NCBI GenBank assembly: GCA_964633205.1 | Contig: CAZWFN010000189.1 | Span: 1 to 9,916, forward strand | Length of the DNA: 9,916 nucleotides | Direction: 5' to 3' | From: CAYVQE01 sp964633205 | GTDB taxonomy: Bacteria; Myxococcota; B64-G9 | In this document: positions 1 to 6,317 of the stretch, piece by piece | How positions within the stretch are numbered: the stretch's first letter is position 1 | Layout: each line of letters opens with the position of its first letter | The notes under the pieces: generated by a model | Seen by the model: the letters and a program-made list of their open reading frames with translations, nothing else | Told to the model about the DNA's origin: nothing | Databases searched by the model: none | Made by a program: the position numbers and the translations under genes

Positions 1-234
1 AAGAAGATGGCCGCCCTGATTTCCCACCTCGGCCGCGATCTCTGCGGACCGAGAAACGCTCGCTTCGCTCGCAGGCCCGGCTTCGCCGTCAGCAAGGCGT
101 TTTCGATGCTCCGCGGTTTTTGCGGTCCCGCCAGGGGCGACGTAGATGACTACGACTCCGCTCGAAAACGCCTTGCTTCCTTGACCTCACGGCCGATCTG
201 GGAAATCAGCCGTAAAGTGGTAAGAGATCCTGGG
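1..234. repeat. Long imperfect inverted repeat (structured dispersed element)
   Basis: Two inverted arm pairs can be read directly. Positions 91-106 are a perfect 16-base reverse complement of 162-177, and 16-38 match the reverse complement of 187-209 at 20 of 23 positions. The spacer between the arms is unequal, about 52 bases on the left and 9 on the right, so the two halves have diverged. The centre holds a small dyad, CGTAG (141-145) with CTACG (150-154). The right half recurs at 5480-5576. There is no transposase, so it may be a non-autonomous mobile element or a REP-like intergenic element; which of these is inference. A long open frame crosses the element from position 7, but it is read through as part of the gene 1 frame and is not thought to be coding. 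Confidence 0.7.
138..234 (+). repeat. Dispersed direct repeat, copy 1
   Basis: This 97-base segment matches 5480-5576 at 91 of 97 positions with no gaps. Differences are at 146, 189, 213, 220, 222 and 223. Two gap-free copies 5.3 kb apart suggest a family spread through the genome. Both copies share the CGTAG/CTACG dyad near one end. It lies about 80 bases upstream of the first gene. Confidence 0.9.
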
Positions 235-302
235 TACGGGGGTGGCTTGACTGGCGGGCGTCGAGCCAATAGCATGCCGGGCCGAGGATGTTTTCGTCGG
301 CT

Positions 303-307
303 GGAGG
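303..307 (+). promoter_or_regulatory. Ribosome binding site deciding the start at 316
   Basis: GGAGG lies 8 bases before the ATG at 316. It selects this start over upstream in-frame ATGs, which would run the protein back through the repeat element. Confidence 0.75.
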
Positions 308-315
308 TGGTCGGT

Positions 316-795
316 ATGCGCAGGCGGATGTGGATCGGAGCGCTGGTGGTCTTGGGGCTGGTCACGGCGGCCTATGCCGGCCCGCGGGCGGCGCGGGTCT
401 ATGCGCGCGCGGTGCGCGGGGCTCCGGATTTCGAACCCGAGAAACAGGACGCCTTCTTCATCTGGACCGACGGCGAGGGCTTCCACGTGCGCTGGACCAA
501 CACCGGAGAGCCGACCCTGTTCGCCGGTCGCATCGACACCGATCGGCCGCTGCGCGATCTGGAGCGGGTCTACGAGTACGGGGCCGGCTACGTCAAGGCC
601 TACGGCGACCGCATCGTGATGTTCAGCTCCACCAGCCGCGGCACCAGCGACGGCTTCGACATGCAGATCCCCGGCGGTCGTAAGCTGCAGCTCGAGCTGA
701 CCATCGACGGGGAGGAGCCCGAGGCCGAGCAGGTCCGTTTCGGCGCCGGCGGCGCCCATCCCGACGGCTTCCCGATGCTGGTCTTCCTGCGCTGA
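316..795 (+). CDS. Small exported protein of unknown function
   Basis: This gene encodes a 159-residue protein that I do not recognise. Residues 1-21 form a typical Sec signal peptide: a basic MRRR start, a hydrophobic stretch, and AYA before a likely signal peptidase I cleavage ahead of Gly22. There is no lipobox Cys and no further membrane segment, so the mature protein of about 138 residues should be periplasmic or secreted. The mature part is rich in Asp, Glu, Gly and aromatics, with alternating hydrophobic stretches (for example DAFFIW, FHVRW, LQLELTI), which suggests a small beta-sheet domain. It contains no cysteine and no catalytic motif I can name. The start is set by the GGAGG at 303-307; the frame is open further upstream, but that part lies in the repeat element. 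The next gene starts 115 bases downstream on the same strand. An uncleaved signal anchor is also possible. Confidence 0.75.
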   Translation: MRRRMWIGALVVLGLVTAAYAGPRAARVYARAVRGAPDFEPEKQDAFFIWTDGEGFHVRWTNTGEPTLFAGRIDTDRPLRDLERVYEYGAGYVKAYGDRIVMFSSTSRGTSDGFDMQIPGGRKLQLELTIDGEEPEAEQVRFGAGGAHPDGFPMLVFLR

Positions 796-814
796 GCCCG
801 GGGTCGAGCCGGGC
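796..814 (+). terminator. Weak GC hairpin after the first gene
   Basis: GCCCGG (796-801) pairs with CCGGGC (809-814) around a 7-base loop, starting directly after the stop codon. No T-run follows, so it is at best a weak or factor-assisted terminator. Confidence 0.3.
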
Positions 815-910
815 GCTGGCCGTCGCCGAACCGCAGCGGGCGGTCCGGAATCCGATCGCTCGCATTCCACCGCGGCCGGACTTGTTTTTCCTCCGCCGGG
901 CTGTGCTAAC

Positions 911-2482
911 ATGGAGTCCATGACGAGAACCGGTCTGTGCGTCGGGGCGGCGGCGCTGCTGGTGCTGGCGGGCTGCAGCGGAGCGGGATCCGATGGCTGC
1001 GCGTCGGATCCCGAGTGCCCGGCCGGCATGTACTGCGATGGCGACAGCGGTGAATGCGGCTACGACTGCACCTTCGACGAGGACTGTGCGGACGGTCACG
1101 TGTGCTCGGCCCGCGGTCGCTGCGAGCCGGGCTGTCGCAAGACCAACGGCGGCGTGGAGGACTGCGACGGGCTGGACAACGACTGCGACGGCGAGACCGA
1201 CGAGGACCTCGCGCCCGAGCCTTGCCAGCGCGAGAACGAGCACGGCCGCTGCGAGGGCCTGCGCAGCTGCATCGCCGCCGTCTGGGTCTGCGACGCGGCC
1301 ACCCCGGCCGCCGAGACCTGCGATGGGGTCGATAACGACTGCGACGGCCAGACCGACGAGCAGCTCGACCGGCAGGCCTGCGAACTGGACGAAGGGGTCT
1401 GCGCCGGCACCGAGCGGGAGTGCCTGGGGGCCGATGGCTGGAGCGACTGCGACTACGGGCCGGACTACGAGCTGGATGCCGAGACCCTTTGCGACGGGCT
1501 GGACAACGACTGTGACGGGCTGGTCGACGAGCAGCTGGGTCCGCTGAACTGTCCCCTGGACCAGGGGGTCTGCGCCGCGGCGCTGCAGTACTGCCTGGGC
1601 GCCGACGGTTGGAGCGACTGCGATTACGGGCCGGACCACGAAGCGGACGAAGAGACCCGCTGCGACGGGCTGGACAATGATTGCGACGGCCAGGCCGACG
1701 AGGGGCTGGCGCCGGACTACAGCCGCTGCGAGGTCGGTCCCCTGGCCGACGACGGGCTGGACAACAACTGCGACGGGCTGATTGACGAGCCGGGTGGCTG
1801 CATGGTGCAGATTCCGGGCCGGTCGGTGTGGATCGATGTCTACGAGGCCACCCTGTTCGGCGCCAGCGACTGCTCCGGCCGGCGCTACGGCGAGAACGCC
1901 GACGACTACCCGCCGGGCTTTCCGGACATCGACGCCGATCCGACCAGCGAGCCGCTCTACGCCTGCGCCGTACCCGACCGGGTCCCCTCGTCCCACCTGA
2001 CCTGGTACCAGGCCCGGCGGGCCTGTGCGGCCCAGGGCAAACGGCTGTGCACCAAGGCCGAGTGGGCCGCGGCCTGCGGCGGCGATTTTCCCGAATCCCA
2101 GGATTTCCCATACGGCGACGCCTTCGAGCCGGGGGTGTGCGCCGACTTCACCGTCAACCCCGACGAGCCGATCGACAGCGGCACAATGCCGGACTGCATC
2201 TCCCCGGCTGGCGCCTTCGATATGAGCGGCAACCTGTTCGAGTGGGTGGACGATACCTGCGAGTGGGACGATACCCGCAAGGCCGTCCAGGGCGGCAGCT
2301 ACCTGTGCGAGGTCTGCGATCCGCAGGACAACTGCGCCCCCTGCGACCTGGACGACCCCGACCACCAAGACGCGATCCGCACCCGCTACTACTGCATGCA
2401 CACCGACCAGCCCTGGTGGTGCGCCGGGCCCACCGGCTCCTGGAACTCCGAGGGCACCCGCTGCTGCTGGGACGGCCCTTGA
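911..2482 (+). CDS. Lipoprotein with MopE-type repeats and FGE/SUMF1-like domain
   Basis: The 523-residue product starts with a lipoprotein signal; lipobox VLAG-C22 has Ser at +2, consistent with outer-membrane sorting. Residues 23-80 are Cys-rich. Five MopE-type metal-binding-like repeats of the form CDGLDNDCDG..DE follow at residues 85-98, 137-150, 194-207, 251-264 and 280-293. The middle three are spaced exactly 57 residues apart, with a near-duplicated linker containing CLGADGWSDCDYGPD. Residues 299-521 resemble the formylglycine-generating enzyme/SUMF1 (PF03781) fold: LTWYQARRAC (363-372), KRLCTKAEW (377-385), FDMSGNLFEW (436-445), GGSYLC (461-466) and a terminal GTRCC (515-519) like the family's GFRC. 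C466 aligns with the first copper cysteine of true FGE, but the second is not at the usual spacing, so sulfatase-maturation activity is doubtful. It may be a binding or non-heme-iron-type relative. The ATG at 920, preceded by GGAG at 913-916, is an equally plausible start. Confidence 0.88.
   Translation: MESMTRTGLCVGAAALLVLAGCSGAGSDGCASDPECPAGMYCDGDSGECGYDCTFDEDCADGHVCSARGRCEPGCRKTNGGVEDCDGLDNDCDGETDEDLAPEPCQRENEHGRCEGLRSCIAAVWVCDAATPAAETCDGVDNDCDGQTDEQLDRQACELDEGVCAGTERECLGADGWSDCDYGPDYELDAETLCDGLDNDCDGLVDEQLGPLNCPLDQGVCAAALQYCLGADGWSDCDYGPDHEADEETRCDGLDNDCDGQADEGLAPDYSRCEVGPLADDGLDNNCDGLIDEPGGCMVQIPGRSVWIDVYEATLFGASDCSGRRYGENADDYPPGFPDIDADPTSEPLYACAVPDRVPSSHLTWYQARRACAAQGKRLCTKAEWAAACGGDFPESQDFPYGDAFEPGVCADFTVNPDEPIDSGTMPDCISPAGAFDMSGNLFEWVDDTCEWDDTRKAVQGGSYLCEVCDPQDNCAPCDLDDPDHQDAIRTRYYCMHTDQPWWCAGPTGSWNSEGTRCCWDGP
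1163..1789 (+). repeat. Array of five MopE-like Asp/Cys repeats within the lipoprotein gene
   Basis: Coding repeats of CDG(L/V)DNDCDGxxDE lie at 1163-1204, 1319-1360, 1490-1531, 1661-1702 and 1748-1789. The last is degenerate: the first Cys is replaced by Asp and it reads DNNCDG. The starts at 1319, 1490 and 1661 are 171 bases apart, which points to in-frame tandem duplication. The first and last units lie at other spacings. Similar repeats occur in the copper-associated surface protein MopE of Methylococcus; metal binding here is inferred from that likeness. Confidence 0.85.
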
Positions 2483-2501
2483 CGAACGGCTACAAATCCA
2501 T

Positions 2502-2529
2502 TTGACCTGGGCCCTGATCCGGATACTCT
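2502..2529 (+). promoter_or_regulatory. Candidate sigma-70 promoter of bioY
   Basis: TTGACC (2502-2507) and TACTCT (2524-2529) are separated by 16 bases and lie 38 bases before the bioY start. The -35 box matches 5 of 6 consensus bases and the -10 box 4 of 6. No BirA-type palindrome is visible, so biotin control cannot be read from the sequence. Confidence 0.4.
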
Positions 2530-2550
2530 CTCGGGGACGCTTTCACGCAC

Positions 2551-2559
2551 GGAGGAAGG
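2551..2559 (+). promoter_or_regulatory. Strong ribosome binding site of bioY
   Basis: GGAGGAAGG ends 7 bases before the ATG at 2567 and fixes the start. Confidence 0.8.
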
Positions 2560-2566
2560 TGCGCTC

Positions 2567-3127
2567 ATGACGACAGCTGTTGCGACGCGCTTGAATCTGG
2601 GACGCAGCCTGGCCCGCGACGTGGGCATCGCGGTCGGGCTGGCCGGTCTGACAGCGGTGGCGGCCAAGGTGGCCGTGCCCCTGCCCTGGACGCCGGTGCC
2701 GGCCACGCTGCAGACCGCGGTGGTGATCTTCGCCGGCGCCGCTTTCGGCCCCTGGCGCGGCGCGGCCGCCATGCTGCTCTACCTGGCGGCCGGGTTGGCC
2801 GGCGCGCCGGTCTTCGCCCCCTGGACCGGGGCCGGGCCGGCGGTGCTGCTGGCGCCGAGCGCCGGCTACCTGGTGGCCTTTCCGCTGGCCGCCTGGCTGG
2901 CCGGCCGCGGCGCTGGCCGCCGGGTGCGCTGGCTGTGGTCGCTGGCCGGGCTGGCGGCCGTCTACGCGCTGGGCGCGGCCTGGCTGGGCATCTGGGCGCT
3001 GGCCACGGCGGCGCCGATCGGGGCGGCCTGGGTGCTGCTGGCCGGGGTGCTGCCCTTTCTGCCCTTCGACCTGGCCAAGGGCGCGCTGGCGGTCTGGAGC
3101 GCGGGATCGCTGCGGCGCCGGCTGTAG
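2567..3127 (+). CDS. bioY: BioY, substrate-binding (S) component of biotin ECF transporter
   Basis: This 186-residue polytopic inner-membrane protein has the usual BioY length. Family hallmarks in order are TPVPATLQT (42-50) after the first helix, Y72 and GAPVF (79-83), PSAGYL (97-102) and the C-terminal PFLPFDLAKG (163-172). About six hydrophobic helices fill the rest, and the tail RRRL is basic. BioY binds biotin with high affinity and works with an ECF energising module (EcfT plus ATPases, or BioMN). No such genes are in the window, so this is a solitary bioY that either uses a shared module encoded elsewhere or works alone, as has been reported for some BioY proteins. It lies 84 bases after the preceding lipoprotein gene and has its own promoter-like sequence and a strong ribosome binding site. 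Ala and Gly are very abundant, in line with the GC-rich genome. Confidence 0.93.
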   Translation: MTTAVATRLNLGRSLARDVGIAVGLAGLTAVAAKVAVPLPWTPVPATLQTAVVIFAGAAFGPWRGAAAMLLYLAAGLAGAPVFAPWTGAGPAVLLAPSAGYLVAFPLAAWLAGRGAGRRVRWLWSLAGLAAVYALGAAWLGIWALATAAPIGAAWVLLAGVLPFLPFDLAKGALAVWSAGSLRRRL

Positions 3128-3161
3128 CCACAATGCTGCGGCTGTAGCGCCAGGGTGCCAG

Positions 3162-3181
3162 CGCCGCTGCCGGCGCCTGTG
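3162..3181 (+). terminator. Possible hairpin terminator after bioY
   Basis: CAGCGCCG followed by a 4-base loop and CGGCGCCTG forms a GC-rich stem of about 8 pairs with one bulged C. No clear T-run follows; a short AT-rich patch begins about 10 bases later. The boundaries are approximate. Confidence 0.3.
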
Positions 3182-3190
3182 CGGCCTGGT

Positions 3191-3206
3191 ATTCAATTGA
3201 CTGAAT
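3191..3206. promoter_or_regulatory. AT-rich inverted repeat upstream of a sigma-54-like promoter
   Basis: ATTCA (3191-3195) and TGAAT (3202-3206) are inverted around 6 bases. They lie in a conspicuously AT-rich patch (3191-3221) inside GC-rich DNA, roughly 40-50 bases before the -24 element. It could be a binding site for an activator or IHF-like protein; this is inference. Confidence 0.25.
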
Positions 3207-3243
3207 CTAATAGCCTTTTAACCCATGCAGGCCATTTTGGGTC

Positions 3244-3259
3244 TGGCACGCGCCGTGCT
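3244..3259 (+). promoter_or_regulatory. Sigma-54 (RpoN)-type -24/-12 promoter
   Basis: TGGCACG (3244-3250), four bases, then GTGCT (3255-3259) matches the TGGCACG-N4-TTGCW consensus except for the first T of TTGC. The invariant GG (3245-3246) and GC (3257-3258) are separated by exactly 10 bases, as required for sigma-54. The expected start of transcription is near 3270, about 32 bases before the gene at 3302. The overlapping TGC-TATACA (3256-3264) could instead act as an extended -10 for the housekeeping sigma factor. Confidence 0.55.
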
Positions 3260-3291
3260 ATACACCCGTGACGTGAGCGAGGACTGCGCTT

Positions 3292-3296
3292 GGAGG
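3292..3296 (+). promoter_or_regulatory. Ribosome binding site deciding the start at 3302
   Basis: GGAGG ends 5 bases before the ATG at 3302. It favours this start over the in-frame TTG at 3290. Confidence 0.75.
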
Positions 3297-3301
3297 CCGA
3301 C

Positions 3302-5464
3302 ATGCTGCGGACGAGAACGGCGAGACTCTTTACGTTGCTGACTTCGATCCTGGGCGCGGCCGGGCTGCTGGCCGCGGGCTGTACCGGCGCTGGCGGCGGT
3401 GAGGTGTCGGACGCCTTCGTGGTGCCGGCCGACAAGGCCGACGACTTCCTGTCGTTGAGCGCCCAGGAGTACAAGCTCGAGGGCACCGCCAGCGTCACCC
3501 TGGAGCCCGAGCTGGCCGGAGCGTCCGAGGAGCAGAAGCTGGCCCGGGTGCGCGAGCTCGTTCCGCTCAAGCAGATCGTCATCGGCTGGTTCCTCAACGC
3601 CTACCTCAAGCCGCACGACTCGCATTCCGAAAGCGACTACGGCGGCTTCGACTGTTTGACCAAGAACGGCTCCTACGAGGATCTGGACATCACGCCGCTG
3701 GCCGACGGGCTGAGCTACTCCTTCCGCTTCCGCCAGGAGATCGGCGGCACCATGGATTTGCTGGAGAAGCTGCCGGCCGAGCCGCTGGGCGACGGCCGCT
3801 ACCGCTTCGAGCTGACCATCGGCCAGGTGTCCAACGACGAGATGGCCCGGCTGGAGACCAACCACGAGTGGTACCGCCGCGCGCCCTGGTCGGACTTCGA
3901 CCCGGAGTCGGTCGACCCCGAGCGGCTGGAGACGGTGGATCTCACCATCTGGGCCGAGCCGCGCTCGGTCGACGCCTGGATCGACTCGGCGGCGTTGTTC
4001 GCCGACGGCGAGCTGAGCGTGGCGGTGCACTTCGGCTGGGACTACCACAACGCCTACCATCTGGAGCACTCGGCCGAGCTGTACCGGTGGTTGGTCGATC
4101 GCGGCTACCGCTCGCCGGTCGACTCCTACGGGGAATACGACCGCTCCTCCGGGCCGCTGACCCGCACCATCCAGGCCTTCGGCCGGCCGGTGGAGGTCTC
4201 GGTCTGGCTCTACTGGGGTGAGCCCGGCAGCGACACCGACCCGGACACCGACGCCGGCGGCCGGCAGCTCGAGGCCGACATGCGCGACAGCTTCCGCACC
4301 AAGGAGGTGATCGTGTTCTCGGGCCACAGCGGGCCCTTCTACGGCTTCGCGCTGGCCAACTGGCGCCGCACCCTGGAGGGCGATCTGGACGACAGCGAGA
4401 TCCCCGAGCTCGACATGCCGGCCGACGTCTACCAGGTGGTGCTGGCCGAGGGCTGCGAGACCTACGCGCTGGGCCAGGCCTTCTGGGACAACCCCAACAA
4501 GTCGGACCGCACCATGCTCGACGTGCTGACCACCACCAGCTTCTCCAACGCGGCCGGCAGCTCCACCCTGGAGGACTTCCTGCAGGCGGTGGCCGGCACC
4601 GGCCCGAGCGACGATCGGCACCAGGCCCAGACCTACGGCCAGCTGCTGCGCGATCTGGACTCCAACTCCTACTGGTTCAACACCATGTACGGCGTGCACG
4701 GGCTGGATAACAATCCCCACTTGCACCCCTACGCCGACCCGGCCCTGTACTGCACCGCCTGCGAGCGCGATTCCGACTGCGGCCAGGGCCACAAGTGCGC
4801 CCGGGTCAACGAGCGCGAACGCGTCTGCCTGGGCCTGTGCACCGCCGGCGACGGCTGCCCGGCCGGCTGGCAGTGCATGGACGTGGCCTCGGGCTGGACG
4901 CGCCAGTGGCAGGCCTGCGTGCCGGCCAACCTGACCTGCGAGCAGGAGCCCGAGCCGCCGGCCGCACCGCAGCTGATGCTCAACGAGGTACTGGCCGATC
5001 CGCCCCCGGGCCCGGCGGGCGACGCCAACGCCGACGGTGTGCGCGAGGCCAGCGCCGACGAGTTCGTCGAGATCGTCAACCACGGCGGCGGGCTGGTCGA
5101 GCTGGCCGGCTACGCCCTGGCCGACAACACCGGCACCCGCTTCGTGTTCCCGGCCGGCGCCACGCTGATGTCGGGCGAGGCGGTGGTGGTCTTCGGCGGC
5201 GGCCAACCGCCGGCCGCTCTAAACGGCAGTCTGACCCACGCGGCCGATCCCATGCTGGGGCTGAACAACGCCGGCGACGCCGTGGTGCTGATCGCGCCCG
5301 ACGGCAGCCAGGTCGACCGGCTCAGCTACGACTCCGCCTTCGGCGGCCGCGACTGCGCCATGGTGCGCGCCCGCGACGGCGATCCCGAGGCCGGCTGGGT
5401 GTCGCACTGCGACCAGGGCACACCCTTCTCGCCCGGCAGCCGCAGCGACGGCTCGCCCTTCTGA
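3302..5464 (+). CDS. Lipoprotein with caspase-like His/Cys domain and C-terminal lamin-tail domain
   Basis: The 720-residue product has a classic lipoprotein signal ending in LAAG-C27, with Thr at +2, so an outer-membrane or surface location is likely. Residues 28-290 are a large domain I do not recognise. Residues 295-430 contain two hydrophobic strands each ending in a likely catalytic residue: EVIVFSGHSG with H342 and VYQVVLAEGCET with C385. The order and 43-residue spacing are those of clan CD (caspase/gingipain-like) cysteine peptidases. Residues 484-546 form a compact module with nine cysteines resembling EGF- or Dickkopf-like knots. Residues 557-680 match the lamin-tail domain (PF00932): LMLNEVLADP, DEFVEIVN, LAGYALAD and LNNAGDAVVLI. 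Lamin-tail domains in bacteria occur on exported proteins, often beside hydrolases. Peptidase activity is inferred from motif layout only. The gene appears monocistronic, with a sigma-54-like promoter upstream; downstream it faces the convergent dedA-family gene across a repeat. Confidence 0.87.
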   Translation: MLRTRTARLFTLLTSILGAAGLLAAGCTGAGGGEVSDAFVVPADKADDFLSLSAQEYKLEGTASVTLEPELAGASEEQKLARVRELVPLKQIVIGWFLNAYLKPHDSHSESDYGGFDCLTKNGSYEDLDITPLADGLSYSFRFRQEIGGTMDLLEKLPAEPLGDGRYRFELTIGQVSNDEMARLETNHEWYRRAPWSDFDPESVDPERLETVDLTIWAEPRSVDAWIDSAALFADGELSVAVHFGWDYHNAYHLEHSAELYRWLVDRGYRSPVDSYGEYDRSSGPLTRTIQAFGRPVEVSVWLYWGEPGSDTDPDTDAGGRQLEADMRDSFRTKEVIVFSGHSGPFYGFALANWRRTLEGDLDDSEIPELDMPADVYQVVLAEGCETYALGQAFWDNPNKSDRTMLDVLTTTSFSNAAGSSTLEDFLQAVAGTGPSDDRHQAQTYGQLLRDLDSNSYWFNTMYGVHGLDNNPHLHPYADPALYCTACERDSDCGQGHKCARVNERERVCLGLCTAGDGCPAGWQCMDVASGWTRQWQACVPANLTCEQEPEPPAAPQLMLNEVLADPPPGPAGDANADGVREASADEFVEIVNHGGGLVELAGYALADNTGTRFVFPAGATLMSGEAVVVFGGGQPPAALNGSLTHAADPMLGLNNAGDAVVLIAPDGSQVDRLSYDSAFGGRDCAMVRARDGDPEAGWVSHCDQGTPFSPGSRSDGSPF

Positions 5465-5479
5465 GCCGGTCCGCAACCC

Positions 5480-5576
5480 CGACGTAGTTGACTACGACTC
5501 CGCTCGAAAACGCCTTGCTTCCTTGACCTCGCGGCCGATCTGGGAAATCAGCCGCAAAGTGCTGGGAGATCCTGGG
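5480..5576 (+). repeat. Dispersed direct repeat, copy 2
   Basis: This is 94% identical to 138-234 and in the same orientation. It lies between two convergent genes and overlaps the last codons and stop of the dedA-family gene. It keeps the near-perfect dyad CGTAGT (5483-5488) with ACTACG (5491-5496). The left half of the element, present at 1-137, is absent here: the sequence left of 5480 is the end of the lipoprotein gene. Confidence 0.9.
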
Positions 5577-6186
5577 CGGCCCGGCGGGCCGCGGTGCGCC
5601 GGCGCACCAGCCAGGCCCCAGCCACGAGCAGCAGCCCGCCGCCGACCAGCAACAGACCGTACTCCAGCCTGGCCAGCAGGCTCATCAGCGCGGCGATGCC
5701 GTCGCCGGCCCAGTAGGCGGCCAGCAGCAGCAGGCCGACCTCGACGGTCGCGGCCAAGGCGTCGGCCACCAAGAACCGCGTGTAGCCCAACCCCAGTCCG
5801 CCGCAGGCGAAGGTCAGCGGAGCCCGCAGCCCGGGCATGAAGCGGATGGCCGGCACCAGCCGCGCCCCGTGCCGTCCGACCAGGTCGCGCGCCCGCTCGA
5901 GCTTGCGCGCCGGCAGCAAGCGACCCAGCCAGGAGCGCTCCAGCGCGGCCATGCCCAACCAGCGGCCCAGGCCCCACAGCATGGAATCGGCCAGCAGCAC
6001 CGCGGCGATGCACACCGGCAGGGCCGCGGCCAGCGGAACCGCCTCCCGGTAGACCAGCAGGCCGGCCACCACGATGGTCAGATCCTCGCTGAACAGGCAC
6101 AGGCCGCTGGCCAGGATCAGGCCGAACAGCACGGCGCAGATCTGCCAGGCACCCAGATCGGCGACCAGCTCGAGCATCCACTCCAT
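5548..6186 (-). CDS. DedA/VTT-family membrane protein
   Basis: This 212-residue inner-membrane protein belongs to the DedA (SNARE-associated, VTT-domain) family, some members of which translocate undecaprenyl phosphate or phospholipids across the membrane. The family core is at residues 100-130: RDLVGRHG, then RFMPGLRAPLTFACGG, matching the RF-x-PG-x-R...AGG signature. An acidic SED at 33-35 follows the first hydrophobic segment, and D67...GR...G (67-78) is also typical. About five hydrophobic segments are visible, and the C-terminal helix ends in a basic stretch (RRR at 195-197, RR at 201-202). The ATG is supported by AAGGAG 9 bases upstream. The last nine or so codons and the stop lie inside repeat copy 2, so the tail QDLPALCG was probably acquired from the repeat. 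The precise lipid substrate cannot be read from the sequence. Confidence 0.88.
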   Translation of the reverse strand: MEWMLELVADLGAWQICAVLFGLILASGLCLFSEDLTIVVAGLLVYREAVPLAAALPVCIAAVLLADSMLWGLGRWLGMAALERSWLGRLLPARKLERARDLVGRHGARLVPAIRFMPGLRAPLTFACGGLGLGYTRFLVADALAATVEVGLLLLAAYWAGDGIAALMSLLARLEYGLLLVGGGLLLVAGAWLVRRRTAARRAAQDLPALCG

Positions 6187-6195
6187 GTGTTGCGG

Positions 6196-6201
6196 CTCCT
6201 T
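6196..6201 (-). promoter_or_regulatory. Ribosome binding site of the dedA-family gene
   Basis: AAGGAG on the minus strand, 9 bases before the ATG at 6186, supports that start. Confidence 0.7.
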
Positions 6202-6243
6202 CCCGGCAAAGCCGCGAGCGACGCGGGGGCAGCGTCGGACGCG

Positions 6244-6258
6244 GGACCAGGATGGTCC
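6244..6258. repeat. Small perfect hairpin in the queF-dedA intergenic region
   Basis: GGACCA (6244-6249) and TGGTCC (6253-6258) pair around a 3-base loop. It lies 58 bases upstream of the dedA-family start on the minus strand and could be an attenuator, terminator stem or operator. No T-run adjoins it on either side. Confidence 0.35.
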
Positions 6259-6317
6259 ACCCGTGTCATGGTCCCGTCATGAATGCGCTGAATTTCAGCT
6301 GACGTGGCGCAGCGTTC

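Noticed and set aside
7..315. In-frame extension of the first gene through the repeat element
   Set aside because: The upstream part has no protein-like character and lies in the inverted repeat; a good ribosome binding site and signal peptide start at 316.
882..910. Possible promoter TTGTTT-N17-GCTAAC before the FGE-like lipoprotein
   Set aside because: Only 3 of 6 bases match in each box; too weak to call, though an extended TG element precedes the -10.
623..2401. 592-codon open frame on the minus strand opposite the FGE-like lipoprotein
   Set aside because: It is Val/Ala-rich low-complexity sequence, as expected from the antisense of a GC-rich gene. The plus strand has a signal peptide and clear domains.
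3218..5206. 662-codon open frame on the minus strand opposite the lamin-tail lipoprotein
   Set aside because: It is an antisense shadow caused by GC-rich third positions; no domain was recognised, and the plus-strand gene is well supported.
5448..5464. Shared 12-mer GACGGCTCGCCC at the end of the lamin-tail gene and the end of the window
   Set aside because: The match is short in GC-rich DNA and probably chance; it does not extend on the left, and the right side at the window end is not visible.
5492..6181. Second long minus-strand frame over the dedA-family gene
   Set aside because: It is a different frame over the same DNA. The 5548-6186 frame has the DedA motifs, the hydrophobic segments and a ribosome binding site.
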